Both the position numbers and the translations under genes were made by a program. The notes under the pieces are model-generated. The model saw only the letters and a list, made by a program, of their open reading frames with translations, did no database searches and was not told where the DNA came from. From Streptomyces sp. NBC_00690 (GTDB lineage: Bacteria > Actinomycetota > Actinomycetes > Streptomycetales > Streptomycetaceae), in the NCBI RefSeq assembly GCF_036226685.1, contig NZ_CP109009.1, positions 2,790,001 through 2,854,000 on the forward strand: a stretch of DNA of 64,000 nt, in the 5' to 3' direction. Position 1 is the first letter of the stretch, and each line of letters begins with the position of its first letter. Positions 51,744 through 60,078 of the stretch are shown here, in pieces.

Positions 51744-52886
51744 TCAGGCGTCCGTGGTACGGGCGACTCGGCGCCGCTGGATCTCGGCGAAGGCCGTGGG
51801 GAAGACGACGGCGAGGACGAGTAGGGCCGTGACCACGGCGACGATGTAGCGGGGGATGCCGGTGGAGGCGAGGAATCCGCCACCGGCGCGCAGTGCGCCG
51901 AAGAACAGTGCGACGGGAATGGCGCGGAGCGGGTTGTCCTTCGCGACGAGGGCGACGAGGAGTCCGTCGAAGCCCACGTTGTCGGCGAAGCCGTCCTGGA
52001 TGCGGTAGCCGCTGCCGGTGAGCATGGCGCCGCCCGCGAGTCCCGCGAACGCACCGGATGCGAGGAGCGCGCCACCGCCGACGACCACTGCGCCGACGCC
52101 GGCCCGGTGGGCGGTCTTGGCGTTGAGGCCCAGCAGTCGGATGCGGAAGCCCCAGCGGCTGCGGGTCAGGGCGAGGTAGACGCCGACGGCCAGCAGGGCG
52201 GCGATGAAGATGCCGGCGCCGATGTTGAAGCCGGGGTACTCGCCGAAGCGGGGCAGCCAGACCGACTCGCGGAGCATGTCGGACTGGGAGGCGGTGGTCT
52301 GGCCGGGGACGGCCTGCTCGCGCAGGAGGTAGGGCCGGTTGACGGCGAAGGAGACGACCTGGTTGGCGACGAAGATCAACAACAGGGTGGCGATGACGAC
52401 GTCGACGCCGCGCCAGTAGTAGAGGACTGCGGCGATGGAGGCCCACAGCGCGCCGCCGATCGCGGCGCAGAGCAGGATCATCGTCAGGACGAACCAGCCG
52501 GGGCCGGGCATGAACAGTCCCACCGAGGCGCCGACGGCGGCCCCGATGACCAACTGTCCTTCCTGGCCGATGTTGAAGATGCCGGCCCGGGCGGCGATCA
52601 CCGATCCGATGGCGACCATCAGCAGGGGCGCGGCCTGGTCGATGCTCTGGCCGACCGAGGAGCCGCTGCCGAGGCTGCCCTCGTACATGGCGACGGCCGC
52701 GTCCACCGGGGACTTGCCGACGACGGCGACGAGGAGTCCGGCGATGCCGAAGGCCAGGGAGAGGGAGAGTGCGTAGAGGGCCGGGGTCCGCAGTCGCTGG
52801 GTGATCGGCGGCCGGGTCCGGGGTGCCGCGGGGCCCGGGGGCCCCGCGGTGCGGGCGGCATGCGGGGCCTCAAGGAGCTTGGTCAT
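51744..52886 (-). CDS. BMP-type ABC transporter permease 1 (YufP-like)
   Basis: 380-aa permease with about ten hydrophobic segments after a Pro/Ala-rich cytoplasmic N-terminus. Subfamily motifs: ARAGIFNIGQEGQLVIGA, YYWRGVDVVIATLLLIFVAN and the coupling segment NAKTAHRAGVG. The ATG at 52886 overlaps the ATPase stop (ATGA). Together with the next permease it forms the membrane heterodimer of the importer. Confidence 0.92.
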   Translation of the reverse strand: MTKLLEAPHAARTAGPPGPAAPRTRPPITQRLRTPALYALSLSLAFGIAGLLVAVVGKSPVDAAVAMYEGSLGSGSSVGQSIDQAAPLLMVAIGSVIAARAGIFNIGQEGQLVIGAAVGASVGLFMPGPGWFVLTMILLCAAIGGALWASIAAVLYYWRGVDVVIATLLLIFVANQVVSFAVNRPYLLREQAVPGQTTASQSDMLRESVWLPRFGEYPGFNIGAGIFIAALLAVGVYLALTRSRWGFRIRLLGLNAKTAHRAGVGAVVVGGGALLASGAFAGLAGGAMLTGSGYRIQDGFADNVGFDGLLVALVAKDNPLRAIPVALFFGALRAGGGFLASTGIPRYIVAVVTALLVLAVVFPTAFAEIQRRRVARTTDA

Positions 52887-54640
52887 GCGTGCTGGCCTCC
52901 CATCATCATGCCGAGGCGCTCGACGTCGACGTCCGAGCGGTTCATCTCGCCGACGATCGTTCCGCGGTGGATGACCGCTATCCGGTGGGAAAGGGTGAGG
53001 ATCTCGCTGAGTTCGGTGGAGAGCAGCAGTACGGCGATGCCGCTCTTGGCTGCTTCGTGGAGGCGCTCGGTCATGTACTCGATGGCACCGATGTCGAGGC
53101 CGCGCGTCGGCTGGGCCGCGACCAGCACCCGGGGTCGGGCGGAGAGTTCGCGGGCGAGGACGACCTTCTGTTGGTTGCCGCCCGACAGGAGCCGCATGGG
53201 CGTGTCGGGCGAGGGGGTGGCGATCTCGAACTCCTCGATGAGGGCGCGGGCCCGCTCGTTGAGTCGACCGCGGCTGAGGAAGCCGCGTTTGCTGATGCCC
53301 TGGAGGTCGGCGAGGACGAGGTTCTCGGCGACGCTCATGTCGAGGACGCAACCGGAGGCGTGACGGTCCTCGGGAATGACTCCGACACCGGCGGCGTGCA
53401 TGGCTCCGGCTCGGCCGGCGGCCACGGCGGCGCCGTTGACCTCGACGGTGCCGGAGGTGAGCGGGAGCAGGCTGGAGAAGAGGTCGCCCACAGCGGCCTG
53501 TCCATTGCCCTCGACGCCGGCAATGCCCAGGATCTCCCCGGCGCGCAGTTCCAGGCTCAGTCCGCGCAGCAGCGGGATCTTCTCGGGGCTGACGGCGTGG
53601 GCGTCCTTGATGCGCAGGAGTACGCCGGTGGGTTGTGGGTCCAGTGTGGTCGCGGCAGGGGTGCCCCCGGAGGGGTCCGCCGCCACGGACCCCTCCGGTA
53701 CTGAATCCGGTGTTGCCGGTGGCTCGGAGGCCGACGGCTCATCGGCAGTCGTCGGCTCCTGGGCCACTTCGAGTTGCGGACCGCTCACCGGCTCGGTCTG
53801 GCCCGGCTCGATCAGTGCGTCCATCACACCGACCGCGGTGGCCGCCGTCCACTTGGACAGTTCTCGGCCCACCATTTCGCGGGCCAGGGCCCGTTCGTCG
53901 GTCTCGGCCGTGACCCTGCGGCCCACCACCCGGCCCTGCCGCATGATGGTGACCTTGTCGGTGGCGTGGATGATCTCGTCGAGCTTGTGGCTGATGAGAA
54001 TCACCGCCTTGCCCTCGTCGGCGACCACCCGGCGCAGCACGGTGAACAGGTCCCGTGACTCCTCCAGGGTGAGCACGGAGGTCGGCTCGTCGAGGACGAG
54101 GACGTCCGGGTTCCGGCGCAGGCACTTGACGATCTCCACGCGCTGTCGTTCGCCGGTGGACAGGTCCTCCACCCTGGCGTCCGGGTCGACGGCGAGGCCG
54201 TAGCGTTCGCCGACTTCCCTGACGACGGTGCGGATCTGGTCCCGGTCGACGCCGCCTCGGTCACCGAGGGCGATGTTCTCCCAGACGGTGAGCCTGCCCA
54301 CCAGGCTGAAGTGCTGGTGGACCATGGCGATCCCGCGGGCCGCTGCGGTGAGCGGGTCGGAGATCACCTCGGGCTTGCCGCGCAGGACGATCTGCCCGGC
54401 GTCGGGGGTGACCAGTCCGAGGAGGACCTTCATCAGGGTGCTCTTGCCCGCGCCGTTCTCACCGAGCAGACCGTGGATCTCTCCGGCCGCCACGTTGAGG
54501 TCGACGTCACCGCAGGCACAGACGGGCCCGAAGCTCTTGCTGATGCCGACCATCTGGAGGACGGGGGTGTCCGTCTCCGCCGTGCCCTCCGTGGTGAGGG
54601 CCGGTGCGATGGGGCTACTGCTTGCCGGCGACGGCGTCAT
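52883..54640 (-). CDS. BMP-type ABC transporter ATPase, double nucleotide-binding domain
   Basis: 585-aa fused ATPase (YufO/RbsA-like). NBD1: Walker A GENGAGKST (60-68), signature LSTGERQRVEIVK, Walker B VLVLDEPTSVL. NBD2 has the subclass-typical degenerate Walker A (IAGVEGNGQAAVG) with LSGGNQQKVVLAREL. The linker (about residues 270-345) is unusually long and Pro/Glu/Ser-rich. The start lies 26 nt inside the end of the BMP lipoprotein gene, so the operon is tightly coupled. Confidence 0.93.
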   Translation of the reverse strand: MTPSPASSSPIAPALTTEGTAETDTPVLQMVGISKSFGPVCACGDVDLNVAAGEIHGLLGENGAGKSTLMKVLLGLVTPDAGQIVLRGKPEVISDPLTAAARGIAMVHQHFSLVGRLTVWENIALGDRGGVDRDQIRTVVREVGERYGLAVDPDARVEDLSTGERQRVEIVKCLRRNPDVLVLDEPTSVLTLEESRDLFTVLRRVVADEGKAVILISHKLDEIIHATDKVTIMRQGRVVGRRVTAETDERALAREMVGRELSKWTAATAVGVMDALIEPGQTEPVSGPQLEVAQEPTTADEPSASEPPATPDSVPEGSVAADPSGGTPAATTLDPQPTGVLLRIKDAHAVSPEKIPLLRGLSLELRAGEILGIAGVEGNGQAAVGDLFSSLLPLTSGTVEVNGAAVAAGRAGAMHAAGVGVIPEDRHASGCVLDMSVAENLVLADLQGISKRGFLSRGRLNERARALIEEFEIATPSPDTPMRLLSGGNQQKVVLARELSARPRVLVAAQPTRGLDIGAIEYMTERLHEAAKSGIAVLLLSTELSEILTLSHRIAVIHRGTIVGEMNRSDVDVERLGMMMGGQHA

Positions 54641-55724
54641 CGACGTTCAGCCTTCCGCTGCCGATGTCCTCCGTGAGCTTCTTGAGCTGCGCCTCCTGAT
54701 CGCCCTTCGGCTCGCAGAGCTTGACGTAGGGCACGGGGTCCTTGCCCAGGTGCCATTCACGGGCGACGCCCATGCGCAGGGTGCCCGCCTTGAAGTCCTT
54801 GAGCGCTCCGGCGAAGTAGGCGCCGGGGCTGAAGACGACGGAGATCGCGTACTTCACTCCGCTGGCGTCGCCGCAGCGGTCGGTGCCGGGGGTCAGGGCG
54901 GGGACGCCCTTCTTGTTCGCGATCCGGGTCACCGAGTCGGTGGCGCCGCCGAGATACGGGTAGATCACCTTGACGCCCTGGGAGAGCTGGGCGTTGGCGG
55001 CTTCGTTGGCCTTGCCGGAGTCGTTGAAGTCACCGGTGTAGTTCTCGATGAGTTCGGCGTCCGGGACGACGGCCTTGATGCCGGCCCTGAACGCCTTGGC
55101 GACGGCGCGGGCGAAGTCCAGGTCGGGGCCGGTGATGTAGCCGGCCTTCTTACCGCCGTTGTCCTTGAGGACGAGTCCGGCCGCGTATCCGGCCGCGTAG
55201 AGGCTCTCGTTGATGAAGTCGAGCGACTGGGTGAACTCCGGGGTCTGCTTCACGCCCATGCCACCGCTGATGTACCAGGTGACGCCCTTGCACTGGGGTT
55301 CGGTGGAGGCGGAGAGCGCGTCCTTGAGTTCGCTGGCACCGATCGCGACCATGTCGACGCGCTGCCGACAGAGGTTGCGTGCCTGCTGCACCGCGGCGGC
55401 CGGGTTGATCTTGTCGACGATGGTGAGCTTCCAGCCGTTCTCGTCGGCGAACTTCTGTGATTCGTCGACGAAGCTCTGGTAGTAGCCCTTGTCCTTGGTG
55501 TCGCCGGGGCTCATCACACCGATGACGACCTTGCCGTCACCGTTCACATCGGGCTCGCCCTTGGGCAGGGTGCCGGCCTGGGTGCCGGTGACGGCCTTGG
55601 TGCCCTTCTCGGCAGCCTTGGTCGCTTCCTTCTTGGGACCGTCGGTCTGGGGGTCTCCACAGGCGGTCAGCATCAGTCCTGGTACGACGACCAGTCCTGC
55701 GACGGCTCTCAGCATTCTCTTCAT
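54615..55724 (-). CDS. BMP-family substrate-binding lipoprotein
   Basis: 369-aa receptor of the importer. Lipobox LTAC with lipidated Cys22. BMP/PnrA fold markers: VIGVMSPGDTKDKGYYQSF, VAIGASELKDAL, AGLVLKDNGGKKAGYITGPD. Family members bind purine nucleosides, riboflavin precursors or related heterocycles; the ligand here is unknown. The ATG at 55724 (Shine-Dalgarno GGAGAC) is chosen because it begins the signal peptide; a longer upstream frame is low-complexity. First gene of the six-gene operon. Confidence 0.93.
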   Translation of the reverse strand: MKRMLRAVAGLVVVPGLMLTACGDPQTDGPKKEATKAAEKGTKAVTGTQAGTLPKGEPDVNGDGKVVIGVMSPGDTKDKGYYQSFVDESQKFADENGWKLTIVDKINPAAAVQQARNLCRQRVDMVAIGASELKDALSASTEPQCKGVTWYISGGMGVKQTPEFTQSLDFINESLYAAGYAAGLVLKDNGGKKAGYITGPDLDFARAVAKAFRAGIKAVVPDAELIENYTGDFNDSGKANEAANAQLSQGVKVIYPYLGGATDSVTRIANKKGVPALTPGTDRCGDASGVKYAISVVFSPGAYFAGALKDFKAGTLRMGVAREWHLGKDPVPYVKLCEPKGDQEAQLKKLTEDIGSGRLNVDDAVAGKQ

Positions 55725-56046
55725 GGCAGTGTCTCCAGACGACTCGGCGCGGATCAGGCATCTCGTACGGCGGCCTGTGAACCGGTCGCTCCGCCGTCGG
55801 CGACGGAGCGGATGAGGGTGTGGACGGTGCCGGCACCGCGCCGGTGGTCGTCCATCGGTCCTGTGGTCGTACGTGTGTGCTGCGGGAGTTGCAGGAGTGG
55901 GGGGAGCCACTGGTTCCGTCGGATTCATCGGATCGACGGGGCCGCGGCCCGAAATCAGGGGTGTCGCTGTGTTGCTGATGTGCGGTGGTGCCGTGGTGGT
56001 GCCTCCTGGCCGGGGAGCACCCGATGCGGAGTGTGCGGGGTGTACC
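55725..56046. other. Region upstream of the BMP transporter operon
   Basis: 322 bp between the VOC gene and the BMP lipoprotein start, both on the minus strand. It holds the perfect palindrome CGGTGCCGGCACCG (55825-55838), about 100 bp before the ATG, which could be an operator. It is otherwise unremarkable GC-rich sequence, and no gene is supported. Confidence 0.5.
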
Positions 56047-56406
56047 TCAGTCCTTGTGGGACTCGGGGTTGGCGCCCCACTGGATGATCTGGACGTAGTT
56101 GCCGTCCGGGTCGGCGAGGGTGCCGATCAGTCCGAAGGGCATCTGCTCCACCTTGCGGACCCAGGTGACGTCCAGGGGCAGCAGGTGCGCCTCCAGGACG
56201 CGGCAGTCCTCCACGTCGAGGTTGATGATGATCCGGGCGGCGTCCTTGTTGGGGCCCGCGACCTCGCTGTGCTCTTCGATGAAGAGCTGCACTGCGCCGA
56301 AGGGGAAGGCGCCGCCGTCGTTCTCGGTGACGGAGAAGGCCGAGCGGTACCAGGACTTCATCGTCTCGACGTTGTCCGAACCGATCAGCAGGCTGCCGAT
56401 GTTCAC
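56047..56406 (-). CDS. Small VOC-family protein
   Basis: 119-aa single VOC domain (NIGSLLIGSDNVETMKSWYR at the start, LIGTLADPDGNYVQIIQWG at the end). The first metal-ligand position is not His, so glyoxalase or dioxygenase activity is doubtful; binding or resistance-type roles are possible. GTG start with Shine-Dalgarno GGAGG. It lies between the cupin gene and the BMP operon in the island, same strand. Confidence 0.85.
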   Translation of the reverse strand: MNIGSLLIGSDNVETMKSWYRSAFSVTENDGGAFPFGAVQLFIEEHSEVAGPNKDAARIIINLDVEDCRVLEAHLLPLDVTWVRKVEQMPFGLIGTLADPDGNYVQIIQWGANPESHKD

Positions 56407-56612
56407 GGGATTCCTCCGGCGTGTAAAGGGGTTCGTCGCCCCTGGGTGGAAGTGCTGGTGAAAGCGGGAAGGGGTGGTGCGGCCGACGGGTCGCGGGACT
56501 CGCGCGTGGCGTCGTCGGCGGACCGCCGCGCCGGCGTCCGGTGAACGGACCGGCCGGGCGGAACGGTTGTGGTGGTGACCTGGGTGGCGAAGTAGAGCGG
56601 ACTGACGGGCGG

Positions 56613-56978
56613 TCAGCCGTTGCGGTACTCCTCCCGCGGCGGGGTGAAGATGTCGAGAATCCAGGTCTCGCCATGCTCGGGGTCGCCGATGAACAGGCTG
56701 TCGCCGTGGTCATGGCCCTTGGGCGCCCAGTAGACGTCGCCGGGGCCCAGCACCTTGCGCTCGTCCGAGCCGATCCGAAAGTCGAGCTTCCCCTTGAGGA
56801 CGATGCCCCACTGCTCGTTGTCGGGGTGGTTGTCGTACGGGGTGGGGCCGCGGCCCTCTTCGATGCGCCAGAAGGTCAGCATCATGTCGTCCCCGGTGTA
56901 GACGCGTCGACGGAAGCCGGGCTTGATCTCGGTGAACTCGGACTCGTCGAACGGCCAGACGTGCTCTGCGTCGCTCAC
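56613..56978 (-). CDS. Cupin-domain protein
   Basis: 121-aa single cupin. Metal-type motif 1 is DNHPDNEQWGIVLKGKLDFR (His51, Glu55), motif 2 is GPGDVYWAPKGHDHG (His89 and His91), so a metal site is likely. Small cupins of this kind are isomerases, dioxygenases or ligand binders in catabolic clusters. GTG start with a purine-rich GAGAGGACG upstream. Next to the GntR regulator, separated by a short hairpin. Confidence 0.88.
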   Translation of the reverse strand: MSDAEHVWPFDESEFTEIKPGFRRRVYTGDDMMLTFWRIEEGRGPTPYDNHPDNEQWGIVLKGKLDFRIGSDERKVLGPGDVYWAPKGHDHGDSLFIGDPEHGETWILDIFTPPREEYRNG

Positions 56979-56998
56979 GGTTGAACGTCCTCTCTGTT

Positions 56999-57016
56999 GG
57001 GCCGGTCGTCCGGCCC
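56999..57016 (-). terminator. Short hairpin between gntR and the cupin gene
   Basis: GGGCCGG-TCGT-CCGGCCC, a 7-bp stem with tetraloop, 21 nt before the cupin GTG and 52 nt after the gntR stop. It may reduce read-through rather than end transcription. Confidence 0.5.
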
Positions 57017-57067
57017 TCGCGGCCCGCCGTGGTGCCGGTCCCCCGCCCCTCGCGGCGGGGGCGCCGG

Positions 57068-57781
57068 TCAGAACATGCGGGCGATCATGTGCTTCTCGAC
57101 CTCACCCAGGTGCTCGGCTGCGGCCAGGGCGGCGGCCTTGGGATCACCGCTGGTCACCGCGTCGGCGATGCGGACATGGGCGATCGACGACTCCGCGATC
57201 ACCTCGCGGACCGCCGCCGCGTTGTTCTCGGCGTCCAGCAGCGAGGAGAAGTCCTCGGATGCGAACACCGCGTCCAACGCCTTGCGGTACAGCTCGTGCA
57301 GGGTGGGGTTGCCACAGGCGCGGGCGAGCGCCAGGTGAAACCTCCGGTCGAGGTCCCGGAACTCCTCCAGTTGCAGCCCGGGGCCGAACTCCGCCGCGAG
57401 CGCGGCGATCTGGGCGCGTTCCGCATCGCTCGCGCGCAGGGCCGCAAGTCGCGCGATGGCGACCTCGGTGACCTGCCGCACCTCGAACAGTTCCGAGATG
57501 TTGCGCTTACGCCGGTCATCCCCTCCCAACGGGACATCGGGCAGGTTCTCGGCGACGAAGAAGCGGTTGCCGCGCTTGATGACACAGCCCAGGAAGACCA
57601 GTCCCTGGACCGCCTCCCGTACCGAGGTCCGCGCGACACCGAACTGTTCGCACAGCGTCCGCTCCGCGGGGAACCGGGCGCCCGGCGCGAGCGCACCGTC
57701 CCGAATGCTCTCCAGCAGCGAGTCACGGACCTTCTCGGAGACCGTGGTGCGGGAGACGGGAGCGAACTGGATGGGGTCCAT
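57068..57781 (-). CDS. GntR-family regulator, FCD/FadR type
   Basis: 237-aa regulator: N-terminal winged helix (RFPAERTLCEQFGVARTSVR then EAVQGLVFLG) and C-terminal all-helical FCD domain (EFRDLDRRFHLALARACGN; HVRIADAVTSGDPKAAALAA) with the Asp/His positions that bind metal plus an organic acid. FCD regulators usually sense the substrate of the neighbouring catabolic genes. It starts 5 nt after the end of the metal-site VOC gene. The inverted repeat at 58304-58340 upstream of that gene is the probable operator. Confidence 0.94.
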   Translation of the reverse strand: MDPIQFAPVSRTTVSEKVRDSLLESIRDGALAPGARFPAERTLCEQFGVARTSVREAVQGLVFLGCVIKRGNRFFVAENLPDVPLGGDDRRKRNISELFEVRQVTEVAIARLAALRASDAERAQIAALAAEFGPGLQLEEFRDLDRRFHLALARACGNPTLHELYRKALDAVFASEDFSSLLDAENNAAAVREVIAESSIAHVRIADAVTSGDPKAAALAAAEHLGEVEKHMIARMF

Positions 57782-57786
57782 GGTCG

Positions 57787-58272
57787 TCAGGAGCCGCTCG
57801 CGACGGCGAAGCGCCGCATCTCGGCTTCGATGTCCAACGGCCGGACGATGGCCTGGTGGGCCTCATCGCCCCAGTGCTCGGCCGGGACCAGCCACATGAC
57901 CTCGAACTCCAGCCCGTCGGGGTCGAGGGCGTAGAGGCTCTTGTTGGCGCCGTGGTCGCTGGCGCCCTTGAGGGCATTGGCCTTGAGCAGCCGCTCCCGC
58001 ACCTCGGCGAGCGCCTCCAGCGAGGGCACCTCCCAGGCGATGTGGTACATCCCCACGGTCTTGGCGCCCGCCTCGGACGCCGTCGCCTTGTCGCCGATGG
58101 TGAAGAAGGCGATGTCGTGGTGGTTGTCGGATGCAGGTGCGCGCATGAAGACGAAGCTGCCCGGAGGGCCTTCGATGATGGTCTCGAAGCCGAGGACCTC
58201 GTGGTAGAAAGCGGCGGTCCTGCGAGCGTCTCGCACGTAGAGGACCGCGTGGTTCATGCCGGTGATCGCCAT
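57787..58272 (-). CDS. VOC protein with extradiol-dioxygenase-type metal triad
   Basis: 161 aa. Two VOC modules with the His-His-Glu set of type I ring-cleaving dioxygenases and glyoxalases: His8 (GMNHAVLYV), His77 (GMYHIAWEV) and Glu124 (DPDGLEFEV). The NHHDIAFF segment is typical of catechol 2,3-dioxygenase-like members, though at about 160 aa it is shorter than true extradiol enzymes. The ATG at 58272 is chosen over upstream TTG codons for the GGAG 9 nt away. In operon with gntR. Confidence 0.88.
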   Translation of the reverse strand: MAITGMNHAVLYVRDARRTAAFYHEVLGFETIIEGPPGSFVFMRAPASDNHHDIAFFTIGDKATASEAGAKTVGMYHIAWEVPSLEALAEVRERLLKANALKGASDHGANKSLYALDPDGLEFEVMWLVPAEHWGDEAHQAIVRPLDIEAEMRRFAVASGS

Positions 58273-58303
58273 CGCCAACAACTCCTTCCGGACTTTCGGA
58301 CTG

Positions 58304-58340
58304 ATGGTCTGACGTTCAGAAGGTAGGGACGCCAGACCAT
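58304..58340. promoter_or_regulatory. Candidate GntR operator and promoter
   Basis: ATGGTCTGACG (58304-58314) faces an inverted near-copy, ATGGTCTGGCG, read on the minus strand from 58340 to 58330. A possible -10 (TACCTT, minus strand, 58320-58325) lies between the arms, 32 nt before the VOC Shine-Dalgarno area. The TGGTCTG core fits the T-G-G-T-N3-A-C half-sites known for FadR/FCD regulators. Confidence 0.6.
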
Positions 58341-58374
58341 GCGGGTCTTTGTTTCAGGAGCACAAAGCGAGGAT

Positions 58375-59916
58375 TCACCCGCTGTGCACCTGTACGTTCA
58401 CGGCCTTGATCCGGGTGTATGCGTCGACCCCGGTACGGGAGAATCCGCTCGACTTGCGGGGCTCGCCACGGCCGCCGTTCATATCTGGCGCAAAGTGGCA
58501 GTTGACATTGACCTCGCCACAGTCCAAGGAGTCGGCGAAGCGGAAGGCACGCTCCAGGTCGCGGGTGAAGACGGTGCCGTTCAGGCCGTAGCTGGTGCCG
58601 TTGGCGAGCTCGATCGCCTCGGCCTCGGAGCTGAACGACATCGCCGCAAGCACCGGCCCGAAGACCTCCTCCTGCTCCAGCTCACAGCCCCTGCGCACAC
58701 CTCCGAGGACGGTGGGCGCCACAAAGGTGGAACCGAGGCCGTCCGGTACCGACGGGGAGCCGATCAGCTTGGCGTCGCCGGACCCTACGGCCCGCTCCAC
58801 ATAGCCGCGCACCCGCTCGGCGTGCCGTGCGTTGATCAGCGGCCCGATGAAGGTCGAGGGGTCGAGCGCATCCCCGATCGGGAGATGGGCCGCCGCCTCG
58901 GCGACCCCATGGATCACCTCGTCGTAGACGGACTCCTCGATCAGCAGCCGGCTGCCCGCGACACAGACCTCGCCCATGTTCACGAAGGCGGCCATCATCG
59001 CCCAACCCACGGCCTGCTCCAGATCGGAGTCGGCGAAGACCACGACCGGTGACTTGCCACCGAGCTCCAGATGGACCGGGGTCAGATTGCGGGCGGCTGC
59101 GGCCATCACATGACGGCCCGTGTCGGTGCCGCCCGTCAGGCTGATCAGATCGATCCTCGGGTCGGTGATCAGCTTCTCGCCGACCCTGCTGCCTGCGCCC
59201 AGCACCACATTGAGGACACCTGCGGGCAGTCCGGCCGCGGTGAGGATGCGCCCGAGCTCCACCAGGGTGATCACGGCGTCCACGGGGGGCTTCGCCACGA
59301 TGGAACAGCCCGCGGCCAGGGCGGATGCGATCCGCTGGCTGCCCGTCATCAACGGACCGTTCCACGGCAGCAACTCGGCCACCACTCCCGCCGCCTCAGG
59401 CTGGCGCACGGTCAGGATCTGCGGACCGCCGCCCGGCAGCAGCTCAGGCGGGAAGGTGGCACGGCGGGCGTCACCGTGTGCGGTACGGGCCACGGCCGCG
59501 GCGTACGAGAAGGCGTTGGCGGCCTCGTACACATCGTTGACGAGCGCACCTGAGACCCCCTTGCCGGTGTCGAGCGCCTCCAGCGCGGCCAGCTTGGGCG
59601 CGTCGGCACGGATCGCCGCCGCTGCCGCCTCCAGCACCTCGGCCTTGCGCGGACCGGGCATCCGCCGCCAGACGCCGCTGTCGAAGCTGGCGCGGGCCGC
59701 GGCGATGGCCGCTTCCACCTCCTGCTCGGTGGCGGCGAGGAAGTGGGCCGGCTGCTCGCCGGTGGACGGGTCGGTGATCGGCTGCGGCGTGCCGTCAGTG
59801 GCCTCCTTGCCGCCGATCAGCTGTGGATAGGGCTCGGTGCTGAGCCAGCCGGGCTGCAACCTGGGCTCGGCGCCGGAGCTGTCGTCGGGGCCCTGTTCGG
59901 ACGTCGCGGCACGCAT
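58375..59916 (-). CDS. Aldehyde dehydrogenase
   Basis: 513-aa NAD(P)-dependent ALDH. Catalytic Cys318 (NMGEVCVAGSR), Glu284 (HLELGGKSP) and Asn186 (LPWNGPLM) are all present, as is the cofactor-loop SLTGGTDTG. The N-terminal 30 residues are an extra polar segment. Start ATG 59916 with GGGAG. Divergent from the amidohydrolase gene; its end lies 34 bp from the putative GntR operator. Oxidises an aldehyde in the island's pathway; identity unknown. Confidence 0.94.
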   Translation of the reverse strand: MRAATSEQGPDDSSGAEPRLQPGWLSTEPYPQLIGGKEATDGTPQPITDPSTGEQPAHFLAATEQEVEAAIAAARASFDSGVWRRMPGPRKAEVLEAAAAAIRADAPKLAALEALDTGKGVSGALVNDVYEAANAFSYAAAVARTAHGDARRATFPPELLPGGGPQILTVRQPEAAGVVAELLPWNGPLMTGSQRIASALAAGCSIVAKPPVDAVITLVELGRILTAAGLPAGVLNVVLGAGSRVGEKLITDPRIDLISLTGGTDTGRHVMAAAARNLTPVHLELGGKSPVVVFADSDLEQAVGWAMMAAFVNMGEVCVAGSRLLIEESVYDEVIHGVAEAAAHLPIGDALDPSTFIGPLINARHAERVRGYVERAVGSGDAKLIGSPSVPDGLGSTFVAPTVLGGVRRGCELEQEEVFGPVLAAMSFSSEAEAIELANGTSYGLNGTVFTRDLERAFRFADSLDCGEVNVNCHFAPDMNGGRGEPRKSSGFSRTGVDAYTRIKAVNVQVHSG

Positions 59917-60078
59917 CGCGGCTACTCCCTCTCACTACCTGGACACTTTGGACGAATGCGTGCCAGGTTGTCGGCCGGGGGAGGCGCCCGCATCGTGTTC
60001 CCGGCATGGACCAAGCGCGGTTGATTGTGCTCCCGGCCACGATGTTCAGCGGGCGTCGGCGACCTAATCTCCCTGGTC

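Noticed and set aside
49552-52446. A 964-codon open frame on the minus strand
   Set aside because: The part before 50826 is antisense-phase noise across two well-supported permease genes. The real gene starts at the GTG overlapping the permease stop.
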